A DNA stretch of 64,000 nt from Streptomyces bikiniensis (GCA_000716465.1 JNWL01000013.1:62001-126000); one strand, 5' to 3'; shown: positions 1-9,518, counted from the stretch's first letter. Notes: a model not told the origin generated them from the sequence alone. Translations and numbers: made by a program.

Positions 1-526
1 CGAAGTACTTCACGGAGATGAGGTTGGCGGCGAGGACGACCGCGAGGGCGATCAGGGCGAGGATCCACTGCGGGACGTCGCTGAACATCGACCAGAAGTG
101 GGCGTAGGTGGCGGCCGCGGTGATGTCGGCGACGGCGGTGGTCGACCAGTTGAGGAAGTAGAGCCAGCCGGCCGTGTAGGCGCCCTTCTCGCCCATGAAC
201 TCGCGCGCGTAGGAGACGAAGGCGCCGGAGGAGGGGCGGTAGAGGACCAGCTCGCCGAGGGCGCGGACCACGAAGAAGGCGAAGACGCCGCAGACGGCGT
301 AGGCGATGAAGAGGGAGGGCCCGGCCTGGGACATGCGGCCGCCGGCGCCCAGGAAGAGCCCGGTGCCGATGGCGCCGCCGATGGCGATCATGTTGATGTG
401 CCGGGACTTGAGGTCCTTGCGGTATCCGGCGTCGCCGGCGTCGACGTGGGGGGTTGCGGCCGTGGTCCCGCCGGATGCCGCCGGTGCGGCGGACAGCGGG
501 TCGGCCGCGGTGACGCGGTCACTCAT
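1..526 (-). CDS. Amino-acid permease, AnsP-like (C-terminus beyond window)
   Basis: Integral membrane transporter of the APC superfamily; only the first ~175 residues are present because the gene runs off the left edge. A ~37-residue hydrophilic N-terminus is followed by the family signature [14 protein letters not shown] in the first membrane helix. The motif [20 protein letters not shown] and then GWLYFLNW follow, closely matching E. coli L-asparagine permease AnsP, so asparagine (or a related amino acid) is the likely substrate, taken up with protons. The ATG at 524-526 is the only start that precedes the conserved domain with a normal-length tail. It lies downstream of gntR on the same strand, separated by about 195 bp in which I see no gene. 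Substrate is inference from family resemblance. Confidence 0.88.
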   Translation of the reverse strand, partial: MSDRVTAADPLSAAPAASGGTTAATPHVDAGDAGYRKDLKSRHINMIAIGGAIGTGLFLGAGGRMSQAGPSLFIAYAVCGVFAFFVVRALGELVLYRPSSGAFVSYAREFMGEKGAYTAGWLYFLNWSTTAVADITAAATYAHFWSMFSDVPQWILALIALAVVLAANLISVKYF

Positions 527-721
527 GGAGTTGTTCGCCTTCGTGAGGGGGCTGTGCGGTACCCGGTCGCACCCGGTGGGGGGTCTCCCCGGTACGACCA
601 GCGCACATCCTCACGGCAGGGGGCGGTGACTGACTGTGGCGCATGTCACTGAACGCCCATATTTGAGCTAGTTCAGAGCTTGCGCCCGGTACTCACGGCT
701 CCCCATGGCTTCTCACGGCCT

Positions 722-1423
722 TCACGGGGCGAGGACGTCCAGCTCCTGGAGGGCGCCGACCGCGATCTGCCGGGTCAGCTCCTCGGCGCGGGCCGCGTCC
801 CGCTCCCTTACGGCCTCGGCGACCTGGACGTGGAGGGTGACGGCGGCCGGGTCGGGGTCCTCGAACATCACGTGGTGGTGGGTGCGGCCGGTGAGGACCT
901 CCGCGACGACGTCGCCGAGGCGGGCGAACATCTCGTTCCCGGAGGCGTTGAGGACGGCCCGATGGAAGGCGATGTCGTGGACGAGGTACTCCTCCAGGCG
1001 CCGGCCGCGCGAGGTGGCGACCATGCCGAGGGCCTGCTCGGTGAGCTCCCGGCACTGCTCGGGGGTGGCGTTCTCGGCCGCGAGGCCCGCGGCGACGGGC
1101 TCGACGGCGGAGCGGAGGACGGTGAGCGAGCGGAGCTGGCGGGGGCGGTCGGCGCCGGCCAGGCGCCAGCGGATGACCTGGGGGTCGTAGACGTTCCAGC
1201 TCGCGGCGGGGAGCACGGTCACGCCGACGCGGCGGCGGGACTCGACGAGGTGCATGGACTCCAGGACCCGGACGACCTCGCGGACCACGGTCCGGGAGAC
1301 GTCGAAGCGCTGGGCGAGCTCGTCGGTGCGGAGCACGGTGCCGGGCGGGTACTCGCCCGCGGTGATCGCGAGGCCCAGGGCGGCCAGGACGTGGGAGTGG
1401 AGCCCCTGGGCCTGTGTCGTCAT
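722..1423 (-). CDS. gntR: GntR-family (FadR subgroup) repressor of the gluconate genes
   Basis: 233-residue transcription factor. Residues ~10-72 form a winged helix-turn-helix (recognition part SRTVVREVVRVLESMHLV). The rest is an all-helical FCD effector domain with the expected His/Asp-rich metal or ligand pocket (HDIAFHRAVL, RTHHHVMF). It is divergent from gluconokinase and gluconate permease, so the natural reading is a gluconate- or 6-phosphogluconate-responsive repressor of that operon and of itself. Two palindromes sharing a TACG core in the divergent promoter (1481-1495 and 1509-1527) are the obvious binding sites. Family assignment is strong; the effector is inferred from the neighbours. 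Confidence 0.9.
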   Translation of the reverse strand: MTTQAQGLHSHVLAALGLAITAGEYPPGTVLRTDELAQRFDVSRTVVREVVRVLESMHLVESRRRVGVTVLPAASWNVYDPQVIRWRLAGADRPRQLRSLTVLRSAVEPVAAGLAAENATPEQCRELTEQALGMVATSRGRRLEEYLVHDIAFHRAVLNASGNEMFARLGDVVAEVLTGRTHHHVMFEDPDPAAVTLHVQVAEAVRERDAARAEELTRQIAVGALQELDVLAP

Positions 1424-1480
1424 GGGGTCAGCCTATGCGGGTACGCGGGAGTGATCACCCCTGAAGCACACCCCCGAACA

Positions 1481-1495
1481 AAAAGTACGACTTTT
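1481..1495. promoter_or_regulatory. Probable GntR operator 1
   Basis: Palindrome AAAAGT-N3-ACTTTT in the gntR-gntK divergent region. Its centre (1488) lies 30 bp, about three helical turns, from the centre of the second palindrome, and both contain the core TACG. This suits cooperative binding by two GntR dimers on one DNA face. Assignment to GntR is by position. Confidence 0.6.
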
Positions 1496-1508
1496 ATGTC
1501 ACAGTCTC

Positions 1509-1527
1509 TTGAATACGTCGTACTCAA
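1509..1527. promoter_or_regulatory. Probable GntR operator 2
   Basis: A 19-bp near-perfect palindrome (16 of 19 positions symmetric) of the form TTGA-N-TACG-N-CGTA-N-TCAA, 60 bp upstream of the gluconokinase start. It is the most symmetric element in the divergent region and the best candidate for the principal GntR site. Confidence 0.65.
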
Positions 1528-1587
1528 TGGGTTTCATGAGCGCGACGGACAACGGAATCGATGTCGAAGAAGACAGCGAGGCACCCC

Positions 1588-2109
1588 ATGAGCACCACTC
1601 CCCAGGCCCCTCCCGTCGTCGTCGTGATGGGCGTCTCGGGGACCGGCAAGACCACCATCGGTCCGCTGGTCGCCGATGCCCTCGGCCTCCCCTACGCCGA
1701 GGGCGACGACTTCCACCCGGCGGCGAACGTCGCCAAGATGTCGGCCGGCGTCCCGCTGGACGACGAGGACCGGGGGCCCTGGCTGGACGCCATCGGGAAG
1801 TGGGCGCACGGCCGGGCCGGACTCGGCGGCGTGGTGAGCAGCTCCGCGCTGAAGCGGGCGTACCGGGACCGGCTGCGTGCCGCCGCGCCCGGTGTCGTCT
1901 TCCTGCATCTGACCGGTGACCGGGAGCTCATCGAGGGCCGGATGGCCGAGCGCAAGGGGCACTTCATGCCGACGGCGCTGCTCGACTCGCAGTTCGCCAC
2001 CCTGGAACCGCTCCAGGACGACGAGGCCGGCGTCGCCGTCGACGTGTCCGGCACCCCGGAGGAGATCACCGCCCGCGCCGTCGCCGCCCTGCGCGGCCGG
2101 ACCGGCTGA
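1588..2109 (+). CDS. gntK: Gluconokinase
   Basis: Phosphorylates D-gluconate to 6-phosphogluconate with ATP, feeding the pentose phosphate pathway. The 173-residue length is typical of the GntK/shikimate-kinase-like family. The P-loop GVSGTGKTT lies near residue 17, followed by EGDDFHP and KMSAGVPLDDEDRGPWL (substrate binding and LID region) and GHFMPTALLDSQFATLE near the C-terminus. An in-frame ATG at 1561 would add nine residues. I chose 1588 because AGCGAGG sits seven bases upstream and the family begins just before the P-loop. Cotranscribed with gntP (65-bp gap), divergent from gntR. Confidence 0.95.
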   Translation: MSTTPQAPPVVVVMGVSGTGKTTIGPLVADALGLPYAEGDDFHPAANVAKMSAGVPLDDEDRGPWLDAIGKWAHGRAGLGGVVSSSALKRAYRDRLRAAAPGVVFLHLTGDRELIEGRMAERKGHFMPTALLDSQFATLEPLQDDEAGVAVDVSGTPEEITARAVAALRGRTG

Positions 2110-2174
2110 CCCCCTCCGCCCCTCCTTTCCTCTCTCCTGCTTTCTTCTCTCCTGCCCGTACGAAGGACACCACC

Positions 2175-3572
2175 GTGACCAGTCTCAGCGTCGAGATCCT
2201 GGCAGCGGACGCCGCCGAACCGATCACCTCGGCAGGCAACGCCCAGCTCGGAATCGCCGTGCTCGCCGGCATCGCCGTCATCGTCCTGCTCATCACCAAG
2301 TTCAAACTGCACGCGTTCCTGGCGCTGACCATCGGTTCCCTGGCGCTCGGCGCGTTCGCGGGCGCGCCGCTCGCGGACACCATCAAGTCCTTCACCGCGG
2401 GCCTCGGCAGCACCGTGGCCGGTGTGGGCGTGCTGATCGCCCTCGGCGCCATCCTCGGCAAGCTGCTCGCGGACTCCGGCGGCGCGGACCAGATCGTGGA
2501 CACGATCCTGGCGAAGGCGAGCGGCCGGGCCATGCCGTGGGCGATGGTGCTCATCGCCTCCGTGATCGGCCTGCCGCTCTTCTTCGAGGTCGGCATCGTG
2601 CTGCTGATCCCGGTCGTGCTGCTCGTCGCCAAGCGCGGCAACTACTCCCTGATGCGGATCGGCATCCCGGCCCTCGCCGGCCTCTCCGTGATGCACGGGC
2701 TCATCCCGCCGCACCCCGGCCCGCTCGTCGCGATCGACGCGGTCGGCGCCAACCTGGGCGTCACCCTGGCCCTCGGCCTCGTCGTCGCGATACCGACCGT
2801 GATCATCGCCGGTCCGGTCTTCTCCCGGTACGCGGCCCGCTGGGTGGACATCCCGGCCCCCGAGAACATGATCCCGACGCGGCCCTCCGAGGACCTGGAG
2901 AAGCGTCCCGGCTTCGGCGTCACCGTCGCGACCGTGCTGCTCCCGGTCGTCCTGATGCTGGTGAAGGCGCTCGTCGACATCGTCGTGGACGACCCGGAGA
3001 ACGGCGTCCAGAAGGTCACCGACGTCATCGGCTCGCCGCTGATCGCGCTGCTCGCCGCCGTCATGGTCGCGCTCTTCACCCTGGGCCGGGCGGCCGGCTT
3101 CACCAAGGAGCGCCTGTCCTCGACCGTCGAGAAGTCGCTCGCCCCGATCGCGGGCGTCCTGATGATCGTCGGCGCGGGCGGCGGCTTCAAGCAGACCCTG
3201 ATCGACATCGGCGTCGGACAGATGATCCTGGAGTTCTCCGAGGACTGGTCCATCCCCGTCCTGCTGCTCGCCTGGCTGATCGCGGTCGCGATCCGGCTCG
3301 CGACGGGTTCGGCGACGGTGGCGACGATCTCGGCGGCGGGGCTCGTGGCTCCGCTGGCGGAGGGCATGTCGACGGGCGAGACGGCGCTGCTGGTCCTCGC
3401 GATCGGTGCCGGTTCGCTCTTCTTCAGCCATGTCAACGACGCCGGGTTCTGGCTGGTGAAGGAGTACTTCGGCATGAGCGTCGGCCAGACGATCAAGACG
3501 TGGTCGGTGATGGAGACGATCATCTCGGTCGTGGGCATCGTGTTCGTGCTGCTGCTGTCGCTGGTGTTGTAG
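2175..3572 (+). CDS. gntP: Gluconate:H+ symporter, GntP family
   Basis: 465-residue polytopic permease importing gluconate for the adjacent kinase. It has about 12-14 hydrophobic segments and family motifs such as GHGxxPPHPGP-like MHGLIPPHPGPL, the GVLMIVGAGGGFKQ segment, and ATGSATVA plus FFSHVNDAGFW near the C-terminus. These are diagnostic of GntP transporters. GTG start with AAGGA a few bases upstream. Operon partner of gntK, and therefore under the GntR palindromes at 1481-1527. Specificity for gluconate rests on the operon context. Confidence 0.94.
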   Translation: MTSLSVEILAADAAEPITSAGNAQLGIAVLAGIAVIVLLITKFKLHAFLALTIGSLALGAFAGAPLADTIKSFTAGLGSTVAGVGVLIALGAILGKLLADSGGADQIVDTILAKASGRAMPWAMVLIASVIGLPLFFEVGIVLLIPVVLLVAKRGNYSLMRIGIPALAGLSVMHGLIPPHPGPLVAIDAVGANLGVTLALGLVVAIPTVIIAGPVFSRYAARWVDIPAPENMIPTRPSEDLEKRPGFGVTVATVLLPVVLMLVKALVDIVVDDPENGVQKVTDVIGSPLIALLAAVMVALFTLGRAAGFTKERLSSTVEKSLAPIAGVLMIVGAGGGFKQTLIDIGVGQMILEFSEDWSIPVLLLAWLIAVAIRLATGSATVATISAAGLVAPLAEGMSTGETALLVLAIGAGSLFFSHVNDAGFWLVKEYFGMSVGQTIKTWSVMETIISVVGIVFVLLLSLVL

Positions 3573-3603
3573 CGGCGCGGGAAACGAACGGTGAGGGCCG
3601 GTC

Positions 3604-4056
3604 GTGGCTGACAGACTGTCGGCCATGACCGGCCCTCACGCGCTCAAGCCCTTCCTGCTCGCCTTCCCCGGCCCCCTCCGGGACCGGCTCGTCGCGGCGG
3701 TCCTCTCCGGGGAGAAGACCGCCACGACGGGGCTCCTCCTGGAGTACGAGGCCGAGAAGGAGGAGCTGCCCGAGGTCGGCGAACGGTCGGCGGTGATCGA
3801 CTCGGACGGCCGCGAGGTGGCGGTCGTGGAGATCACGGAGGTCCAGGTCCTGCCCCTGCGCGACGCGGACCTCCGCCTCGCACGCGCCGAGGGCGAGGGC
3901 TACCGCTCGGTCGCGGAGTGGCGCGCGGGCCACGAGGACTTCTGGCACGGCGAGGAGATGCGGGAGGCGCTGGGGGACCCGGGGTTCGTGGTGGACGGGG
4001 ACACGATGCTGGTGGTGGAGTGGTTCCGGGTGGTGGAGGCCCGTCAGGGCTCCTGA
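3604..4056 (+). CDS. ASCH-domain protein
   Basis: 150-residue soluble protein consisting almost entirely of an ASCH domain, a PUA-like fold thought to bind RNA or modified nucleosides. The G-K-T segment LSGEKTATTGLL near residue 35, VGERSAVIDSDG, and the acidic/aromatic ending EDFWHGEEMREAL plus DTMLVVEWFRVV are the family hallmarks. GTG at 3604 has GTGAGGG six bases upstream; an ATG at 3625 is an alternative giving 143 residues. It follows gntP by 31 bp but has no obvious link to gluconate. Specific ligand unknown. Confidence 0.82.
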   Translation: MADRLSAMTGPHALKPFLLAFPGPLRDRLVAAVLSGEKTATTGLLLEYEAEKEELPEVGERSAVIDSDGREVAVVEITEVQVLPLRDADLRLARAEGEGYRSVAEWRAGHEDFWHGEEMREALGDPGFVVDGDTMLVVEWFRVVEARQGS

Positions 4057-4130
4057 GGAGCGAGGAAGGTCGCCAGGCCGCCCAGGGCCAGGGCCGCGCC
4101 GACTGCGGTGAGGACCACGCGTTTTGTCAC
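4044..4130 (-). CDS. Possible 28-residue membrane peptide
   Basis: A GTG-started frame encoding a basic N-terminus (VTKR), a hydrophobic stretch long enough for one membrane segment, and a short polar tail. It ends 13 bp inside the convergent ASCH gene and lies 75 bp downstream of the flavoprotein gene on the same strand. No clear ribosome-binding site is visible and I recognise no family. It could be a chance frame in GC-rich DNA; listed because composition and topology look like a small membrane protein. Confidence 0.2.
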   Translation of the reverse strand: MTKRVVLTAVGAALALGGLATFLAPQEP

Positions 4131-4155
4131 ACCGTCATCTTGCCCCGGCACGGGA

Positions 4156-4232
4156 CCCCGCGTCAGCCCACCGCCTTCGCCGCCGCCCGGCGCAGGGCCC
4201 CGCGTCAGCCCACCGCCTTCGCCGCCGCCCGG
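4156..4232. repeat. 42-bp tandem duplication spanning a stop codon
   Basis: A 35-bp identical segment occurs at 4156-4190 and again at 4198-4232, offset exactly 42 bp (14 codons). The right copy holds the last codons and stop of the flavoprotein gene; the left copy is a downstream duplicate of the same gene end. If the true stop were lost, translation would stay in frame and stop at the duplicated codon (4163-4165). Confidence 0.85.
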
Positions 4233-5860
4233 CCCGCCGCGCGGCCCGAGAAGATGCAGCCGCCGAGGAAGGTGCCTTCGAGGGAGCGGTAGCCGTGGAC
4301 GCCGCCGCCGCCGAAGCCGGCCGCCTCGCCCGCCGCGTACACGCCCGCCAGGGGTTCGCCGCCCTCCGTCAGGACACGGGAGTCGAGGTCGGTCTCCAGG
4401 CCGCCGAGGGACTTGCGGGTGAGGATGCTGAGGCGTACGGCGATCAGCGGGCCCGCGCCGGGGTCCAGGATGCGGTGCGGGGTGGCCGTGCGGATGAGCC
4501 GGTCGCCCAGGTACTTGCGGGCGCCCCGGATCGCCGTGACCTGGAGGTCCTTCGTGAAGGGGTTGGCGATCTCGCGGTCGCGGGCGGTGATCTCGCGGCG
4601 CAGGGCGGCCTCGTCGATCAGCGGCTCGCCGGTGAGCGCGTTCATGCCCCGGACGAGGGCGGAGAGGTCCTTCTCGACCACGAAGTCGACGCCCTTGTCC
4701 ATGAAGGCCCGGACGGGTCCGGGCACGTCCGCCCGCGCGCGCCCGATGACGTCGCGGACCGACTTGCCGGTCAGGTCCGGGTTCTGCTCGGAGCCCGAGA
4801 GGGCGAACTCCTTGCCGATGATCTTCTTGTCGAGGACGAACCAGGTGTGGTCGTGCCCGGTCCGCGTGATGTGTTCGAGGGTGCCGAGGGTGTCGAAGCC
4901 GGGGAAGAGCGGCACGGGCAGGCGCTTGCCGGTGGCGTCGAGCCAGAGGCTGGAAGGTCCGGGGAGGATGCGGATGCCGTGGCGGGCCCAGACGGGGTTC
5001 CAGTTCTCGATGCCCTCGGTGTAGTGCCACATCCGGTCGCGGTTGATGTGGCTGGCGCCGGCCTTCTCGGCGATGCCGAGCATCAGGCCGTCGACGTGCG
5101 CGGGGACGCCGGAGAGCAGCTTGGCGGGCGGGGTGCCGAGGCGGGCGGGCCACTGGGCGCGGACCAGGTCGTGGTTGCCGCCGATGCCGCCGGAGGTGAC
5201 GACCACGGCCTGGGCGCGCAGTTCGAAGGAGCCGGTGGCCGCGCGGCCGCTGGCGGTGCCGCGCGGGACGGCGGAGGGTTCCAGGACCTCGCCGGTGACG
5301 GTGTCGACGGCTCCGGCGGTGCGGCCGAGGCCGGTGACGCGGTGGCGGAAGCGGAACGTGACCAGGCCGCGGGCGACGCCCTCGCGGACCTTCCGCTCGA
5401 AGGGGGCGACGAGGCCGGGGCCCGTGCCCCAGGTGATGTGGAAGCGGGGGACGGAGTTGCCGTGCCCGGTGGCGTCGTAGCCGCCGCGCTCGGCCCAGCC
5501 GACGACGGGGAAGAAGCGCACCCCGCGCGCGTGGAGCCAGGCGCGCTTCTCGCCGGCCGCGAAGTCGACGTACGCCTCGGCCCACTTCCTCGGCCAGTGG
5601 TCCTCGGTCCGGTCGAAGCCGGCGGTGCCGTACCAGTCCTGGAGGGCCAGGGCGTGGCTGTCCTTGACGCGCATCCGGCGCTGCTCGGGCGAGTCGACCA
5701 GGAAGAGGCCGCCGAAGGACCAGTGGGCCTGGCCTCCGAGGGACTGCTCGGGCTCCTGGTCGAGGAGGATCACGGTGCGGCCGGCGTCGACCAGCTCGGC
5801 GGTGGCGACGAGTCCGGCGAGGCCGGCCCCGATGACGATCACGTCAGCGTCGTAGGACAT
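4205..5860 (-). CDS. FAD-dependent dehydrogenase, ketosteroid-dehydrogenase/fumarate-reductase flavoprotein family
   Basis: 551-residue flavoprotein. The N-terminus VIVIGAGLAGLVATAEL is the dinucleotide-binding GxGxxG fold, followed by an acidic residue in ILLDQEPE. The C-terminal FAD loop GVYAAGEAAGFGGGGVHGYRSLEGTFLGGC (written here only as a landmark, residues ~505-534) is typical of FAD_binding_2 proteins. The family oxidises or reduces C-C bonds, including 3-ketosteroid delta-1-dehydrogenases. A hydroxysteroid dehydrogenase lies just across the divergent promoter, so a steroid-like substrate is plausible but unproven. An in-frame ATG at 5869 would add three residues. A perfect palindrome (5874-5889) lies immediately upstream. 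Confidence 0.85.
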   Translation of the reverse strand: MSYDADVIVIGAGLAGLVATAELVDAGRTVILLDQEPEQSLGGQAHWSFGGLFLVDSPEQRRMRVKDSHALALQDWYGTAGFDRTEDHWPRKWAEAYVDFAAGEKRAWLHARGVRFFPVVGWAERGGYDATGHGNSVPRFHITWGTGPGLVAPFERKVREGVARGLVTFRFRHRVTGLGRTAGAVDTVTGEVLEPSAVPRGTASGRAATGSFELRAQAVVVTSGGIGGNHDLVRAQWPARLGTPPAKLLSGVPAHVDGLMLGIAEKAGASHINRDRMWHYTEGIENWNPVWARHGIRILPGPSSLWLDATGKRLPVPLFPGFDTLGTLEHITRTGHDHTWFVLDKKIIGKEFALSGSEQNPDLTGKSVRDVIGRARADVPGPVRAFMDKGVDFVVEKDLSALVRGMNALTGEPLIDEAALRREITARDREIANPFTKDLQVTAIRGARKYLGDRLIRTATPHRILDPGAGPLIAVRLSILTRKSLGGLETDLDSRVLTEGGEPLAGVYAAGEAAGFGGGGVHGYRSLEGTFLGGCIFSGRAAGRAAAKAVG

Positions 5861-5873
5861 GGACCGCATCTTG

Positions 5874-5889
5874 GATACACCGGTGTATC
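5874..5889. promoter_or_regulatory. Perfect 16-bp palindrome, probable TetR-type operator
   Basis: GATACACC followed by its exact reverse complement GGTGTATC, ending 14 bp before the flavoprotein start. Its sequence differs from the palindrome that precedes tetR (5940-5956), so it may be recognised by a different regulator. Confidence 0.65.
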
Positions 5890-5939
5890 GAGTCAACCGT
5901 TCGGGCGTTCTCCCGTTCACGGAGGACCCTCGTCGCTTT

Positions 5940-5956
5940 TTAATGCTCAGCATTAA
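5940..5956. promoter_or_regulatory. Perfect 17-bp palindrome before tetR, probable operator
   Basis: TTAATGCT-C-AGCATTAA, nine bases upstream of the TetR start codon. Strikingly AT-rich in this genome and fully symmetric, it is the obvious autoregulatory site for the TetR protein encoded next to it. Confidence 0.75.
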
Positions 5957-5965
5957 CATGGTCGC

Positions 5966-7377
<1,412 letters not shown>

Positions 7378-7410
7378 GGCCGGGCCGCGCGGCTTTGTTT
7401 GGATGGCGGC

Positions 7411-7944
7411 ATGAGTTCCGCTGAAGAGATTCTCGATGTCGTCGACGAGCAGGACCGGGTGATCGGGCGGGCCCCGCGCGGCGAGGTGTACGCGCGGGGG
7501 CTGATCCACCGCTGCGTCTTCGTCCGCGTCCGGGACGCCGGGGGCAGGGTCTTCGTCCACCGCAGGACGCCGACGAAGCTGGTCTTCCCCTCGATGTACG
7601 ACATGTTCGTCGGCGGTGTCGTCGGCGCGGGCGAGTCCTACGACGAGGCCGCGCTGCGCGAGGCCGAGGAGGAGCTGGGGGTAAGGGGGCTCCCCCGCCC
7701 CGAGCCGGTGCTGCGCTTCCTGTACGACTCCGGGGGCGTGGCCGGGAAGTGGTGGTCGGCCGTGTACGAGGTCCGCTGCGAGCTGCCGGTGGACCCGCAG
7801 GTCGAGGAGGTCGCCTGGCACGCCTTCCTGACGGAGGACGAGCTGGCCGCGCGGCTCGGCGAGTGGGAGTGGGTGCCGGACGGGCTCGCCGCGTACGAGC
7901 GGCTGCGGGCGGAGGAGGAAGCGGCGACGGAGGGGCGGGGCTGA
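7411..7944 (+). CDS. NUDIX hydrolase
   Basis: 177-residue phosphohydrolase with a canonical Nudix box, GVVGAGESYDEAALREAEEE then LGV, at residues ~70-92, which binds the catalytic divalent metals. The surrounding sequence (DVVDEQDRVIG near the start, HRCVFVRV, FVHRRTPTKLVFPSMYD) resembles the isopentenyl-diphosphate-isomerase-like/YfcD Nudix subgroup, but the isomerase-specific residues cannot be confirmed by eye. ATG at 7411 is preferred over a TTG at 7399. A 36-bp palindromic repeat array begins at its stop codon. Independent of the steroid genes as far as can be seen. Confidence 0.9.
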   Translation: MSSAEEILDVVDEQDRVIGRAPRGEVYARGLIHRCVFVRVRDAGGRVFVHRRTPTKLVFPSMYDMFVGGVVGAGESYDEAALREAEEELGVRGLPRPEPVLRFLYDSGGVAGKWWSAVYEVRCELPVDPQVEEVAWHAFLTEDELAARLGEWEWVPDGLAAYERLRAEEEAATEGRG

Positions 7945-8134
7945 GGGGTCGGCTCCCGGGAGCCCCGGCGGAGGGTCTGAAGGGTCGGCTCCTGAGAGCC
8001 CCCACGGGGGGTCTGAAGGGTCGGCTCCCGGGAGCCCCCGCGGGGTGAGTACGGCACCCCCTTCGACGTGCCGCAGGAGGGCCGGGCTCCCGGAAGCCCC
8101 GGCGAGGGAGCCGAGGGGTCGGCCCCCGGGAGCC
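7941..8134. repeat. 36-bp palindromic repeat array starting at a stop codon
   Basis: Five copies of a palindrome (consensus GGCTCCCGGGAGCC) begin at 7951, 7987, 8023, 8085 and 8121. Spacing is exactly 36 bp except for one 62-bp interval. The first unit starts with CTGA at 7941, which includes the NUDIX stop codon. Each copy could form a short hairpin in RNA, so the array may end transcription. No gene is supported between 7945 and 8268. Confidence 0.8.
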
Positions 8135-8268
8135 CCCCTGCGGGGCGGGGCCGGGGAGGGCCTGACCCTCGGAGCCCGGCCGGGCAGGGCCTTTCGGGCA
8201 CGTCCCGGGGCCCGGTTCGGGGCCGGACGTGCCGGGCGGGGCGATCATCCGGCCGTTAGGGTGCACGT

Positions 8269-8661
8269 GTGAGCGATTTCGTGCAGAGTCTGCGGCTCTG
8301 GTTCGCGCCGCAGCGGATCCGGGACGAGGGGGACACCCCCGACTACCGCTTCTCCCTCGCCAACGAACGGACCTTCCTCGCCTGGATCCGGACCGCGCTC
8401 GCCCTGGTCGGCGGCGGCTTCGCCGTCGACCAGTTCCTCCCCGACCTGCGCTGGGGCGTACGGGTCGGGCTCGCGCTCGCGCTGCTCGCCGCCGGTGTCC
8501 TCTGCGCCCTGCGCGCGGTGAACCACTGGGTGCGCTGCGAGCGGGCGATGCGGCGCGGCGAGGACCTGCCGGTCTCCCGGTTCCCGGCGCTGCTCAGCCT
8601 CGCGGTGGCCGTGGTGGCGCTCGCGATGGTGGTGGTCGTCCTCTTCGGCTGGGCCGGGTAG
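8269..8661 (+). CDS. DUF202 membrane protein (YidH type)
   Basis: 130-residue inner-membrane protein of unknown function. The conserved DUF202 signature LANERTFLAWIRTALALVGGG lies at residues ~29-49, and three hydrophobic helices follow (residues ~44-62, 68-85, 108-127). GTG start. Its stop TAG shares one base with the GTG start of a second DUF202 gene, so the pair is translated as a unit and may form a heteromer. Confidence 0.88.
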   Translation: MSDFVQSLRLWFAPQRIRDEGDTPDYRFSLANERTFLAWIRTALALVGGGFAVDQFLPDLRWGVRVGLALALLAAGVLCALRAVNHWVRCERAMRRGEDLPVSRFPALLSLAVAVVALAMVVVVLFGWAG

Positions 8662-8987
8662 TGGAGGGGACGCCGGACGCGGTGGTGACCCGGGACCCCG
8701 GCCTCCAGCCGGAGCGGACCCGGCTCGCCTGGCGGCGCACCACGCTCTCCTGCACGGTCGTGGCGGTGCTCGCCGTCAAGCTGGCCGTCCAGGACGAGGC
8801 CACGCCCAGGGGCCTTGCCGGACTCGCCCTCTCCGCCCTCGCGTGGCTCCTGTTCCTGGGGGTGGCCCACCGCCGGATCCGCTCCCTGGACGCGGCCCGG
8901 CCGCGTCCGCTCACCCACCGGGGCGCGCTGCTCGCCGCCCTGTGCACGATCGGGCTGGCCGCCTTCGGGGCGGCACTGATCTGGTGA
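8661..8987 (+). CDS. DUF202 membrane protein, second copy
   Basis: 108-residue protein with the shorter DUF202 signature LQPERTRLAWRRTTLS at residues ~15-30 and three predicted membrane helices. Related to but diverged from the gene just upstream, with which it overlaps by one base. The arrangement of a long and a short DUF202 gene in tandem is common in actinobacteria. Function unknown. Confidence 0.88.
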   Translation: MEGTPDAVVTRDPGLQPERTRLAWRRTTLSCTVVAVLAVKLAVQDEATPRGLAGLALSALAWLLFLGVAHRRIRSLDAARPRPLTHRGALLAALCTIGLAAFGAALIW

Positions 8988-9128
8988 GCCCGGCAGGGCC
9001 CCCGTAAGGGAATCCGCAGGGGAGACCGCAGGGGGAGACACGGACGCGGTGGACCTTCCGAACCAGGACGAGACGGTCGTATCGGACTAGCCTGGAAAGG
9101 TCAGCCGCTCCCTCACAGAGGCCATGTG

Positions 9129-9425
9129 ATGACCGTTCTCCACCACGAACACCCCACGCACGCCCACGCCCACGGCCCGGACTGCGGCCATCGGGCGGTG
9201 GACCACGGGGACCACGTCGACTACGCGCACGACGGGCATCTGCACCGCGAGCACTCGGGCCACTGGGACGAGTGCGAGCCGGCCGGTCACGTCTCCCACG
9301 AGGCGCACGCGCACGAACACGGGCCCGACTGCGGCCACCGGTCGGTGACGCACGGCGACCACCTCGACTACGTACACGACGGACACCGGCACGCGGCGCA
9401 CGACGGGCACTGGGACGACCACTGA
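9129..9425 (+). CDS. Histidine-rich metal-binding protein with internal duplication
   Basis: 98 residues, of which about 28 are His and three Cys. Two similar halves (about residues 14-47 and 64-98) each contain HGPDCGHR, HGDHxDYxHDGH and DGHWD/SGHWD, indicating an internal duplication. There is no signal peptide or membrane segment, so it is probably a cytoplasmic zinc, nickel or cobalt buffer or chaperone. ATG at 9129 has AGAGG seven bases upstream; a GTG at 9126 is too close to it. Only its composition and repeat are certain; no Zur-like box is visible upstream. Confidence 0.8.
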   Translation: MTVLHHEHPTHAHAHGPDCGHRAVDHGDHVDYAHDGHLHREHSGHWDECEPAGHVSHEAHAHEHGPDCGHRSVTHGDHLDYVHDGHRHAAHDGHWDDH

Positions 9426-9518
9426 TCCGGTGAACGAACCCGCTCCTCCTTCCCCCGGCCCGGGGCCGACTGGCACTCTTCCCCCCTGTCAGGTCCGGCT
9501 CTCACCCGGGGGAATCCC

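Noticed and set aside
7945..8268. Coding frames through the 36-bp palindromic repeats
   Set aside because: Twelve-residue repeats appear on both strands equally, and no start with a ribosome-binding site supports either.
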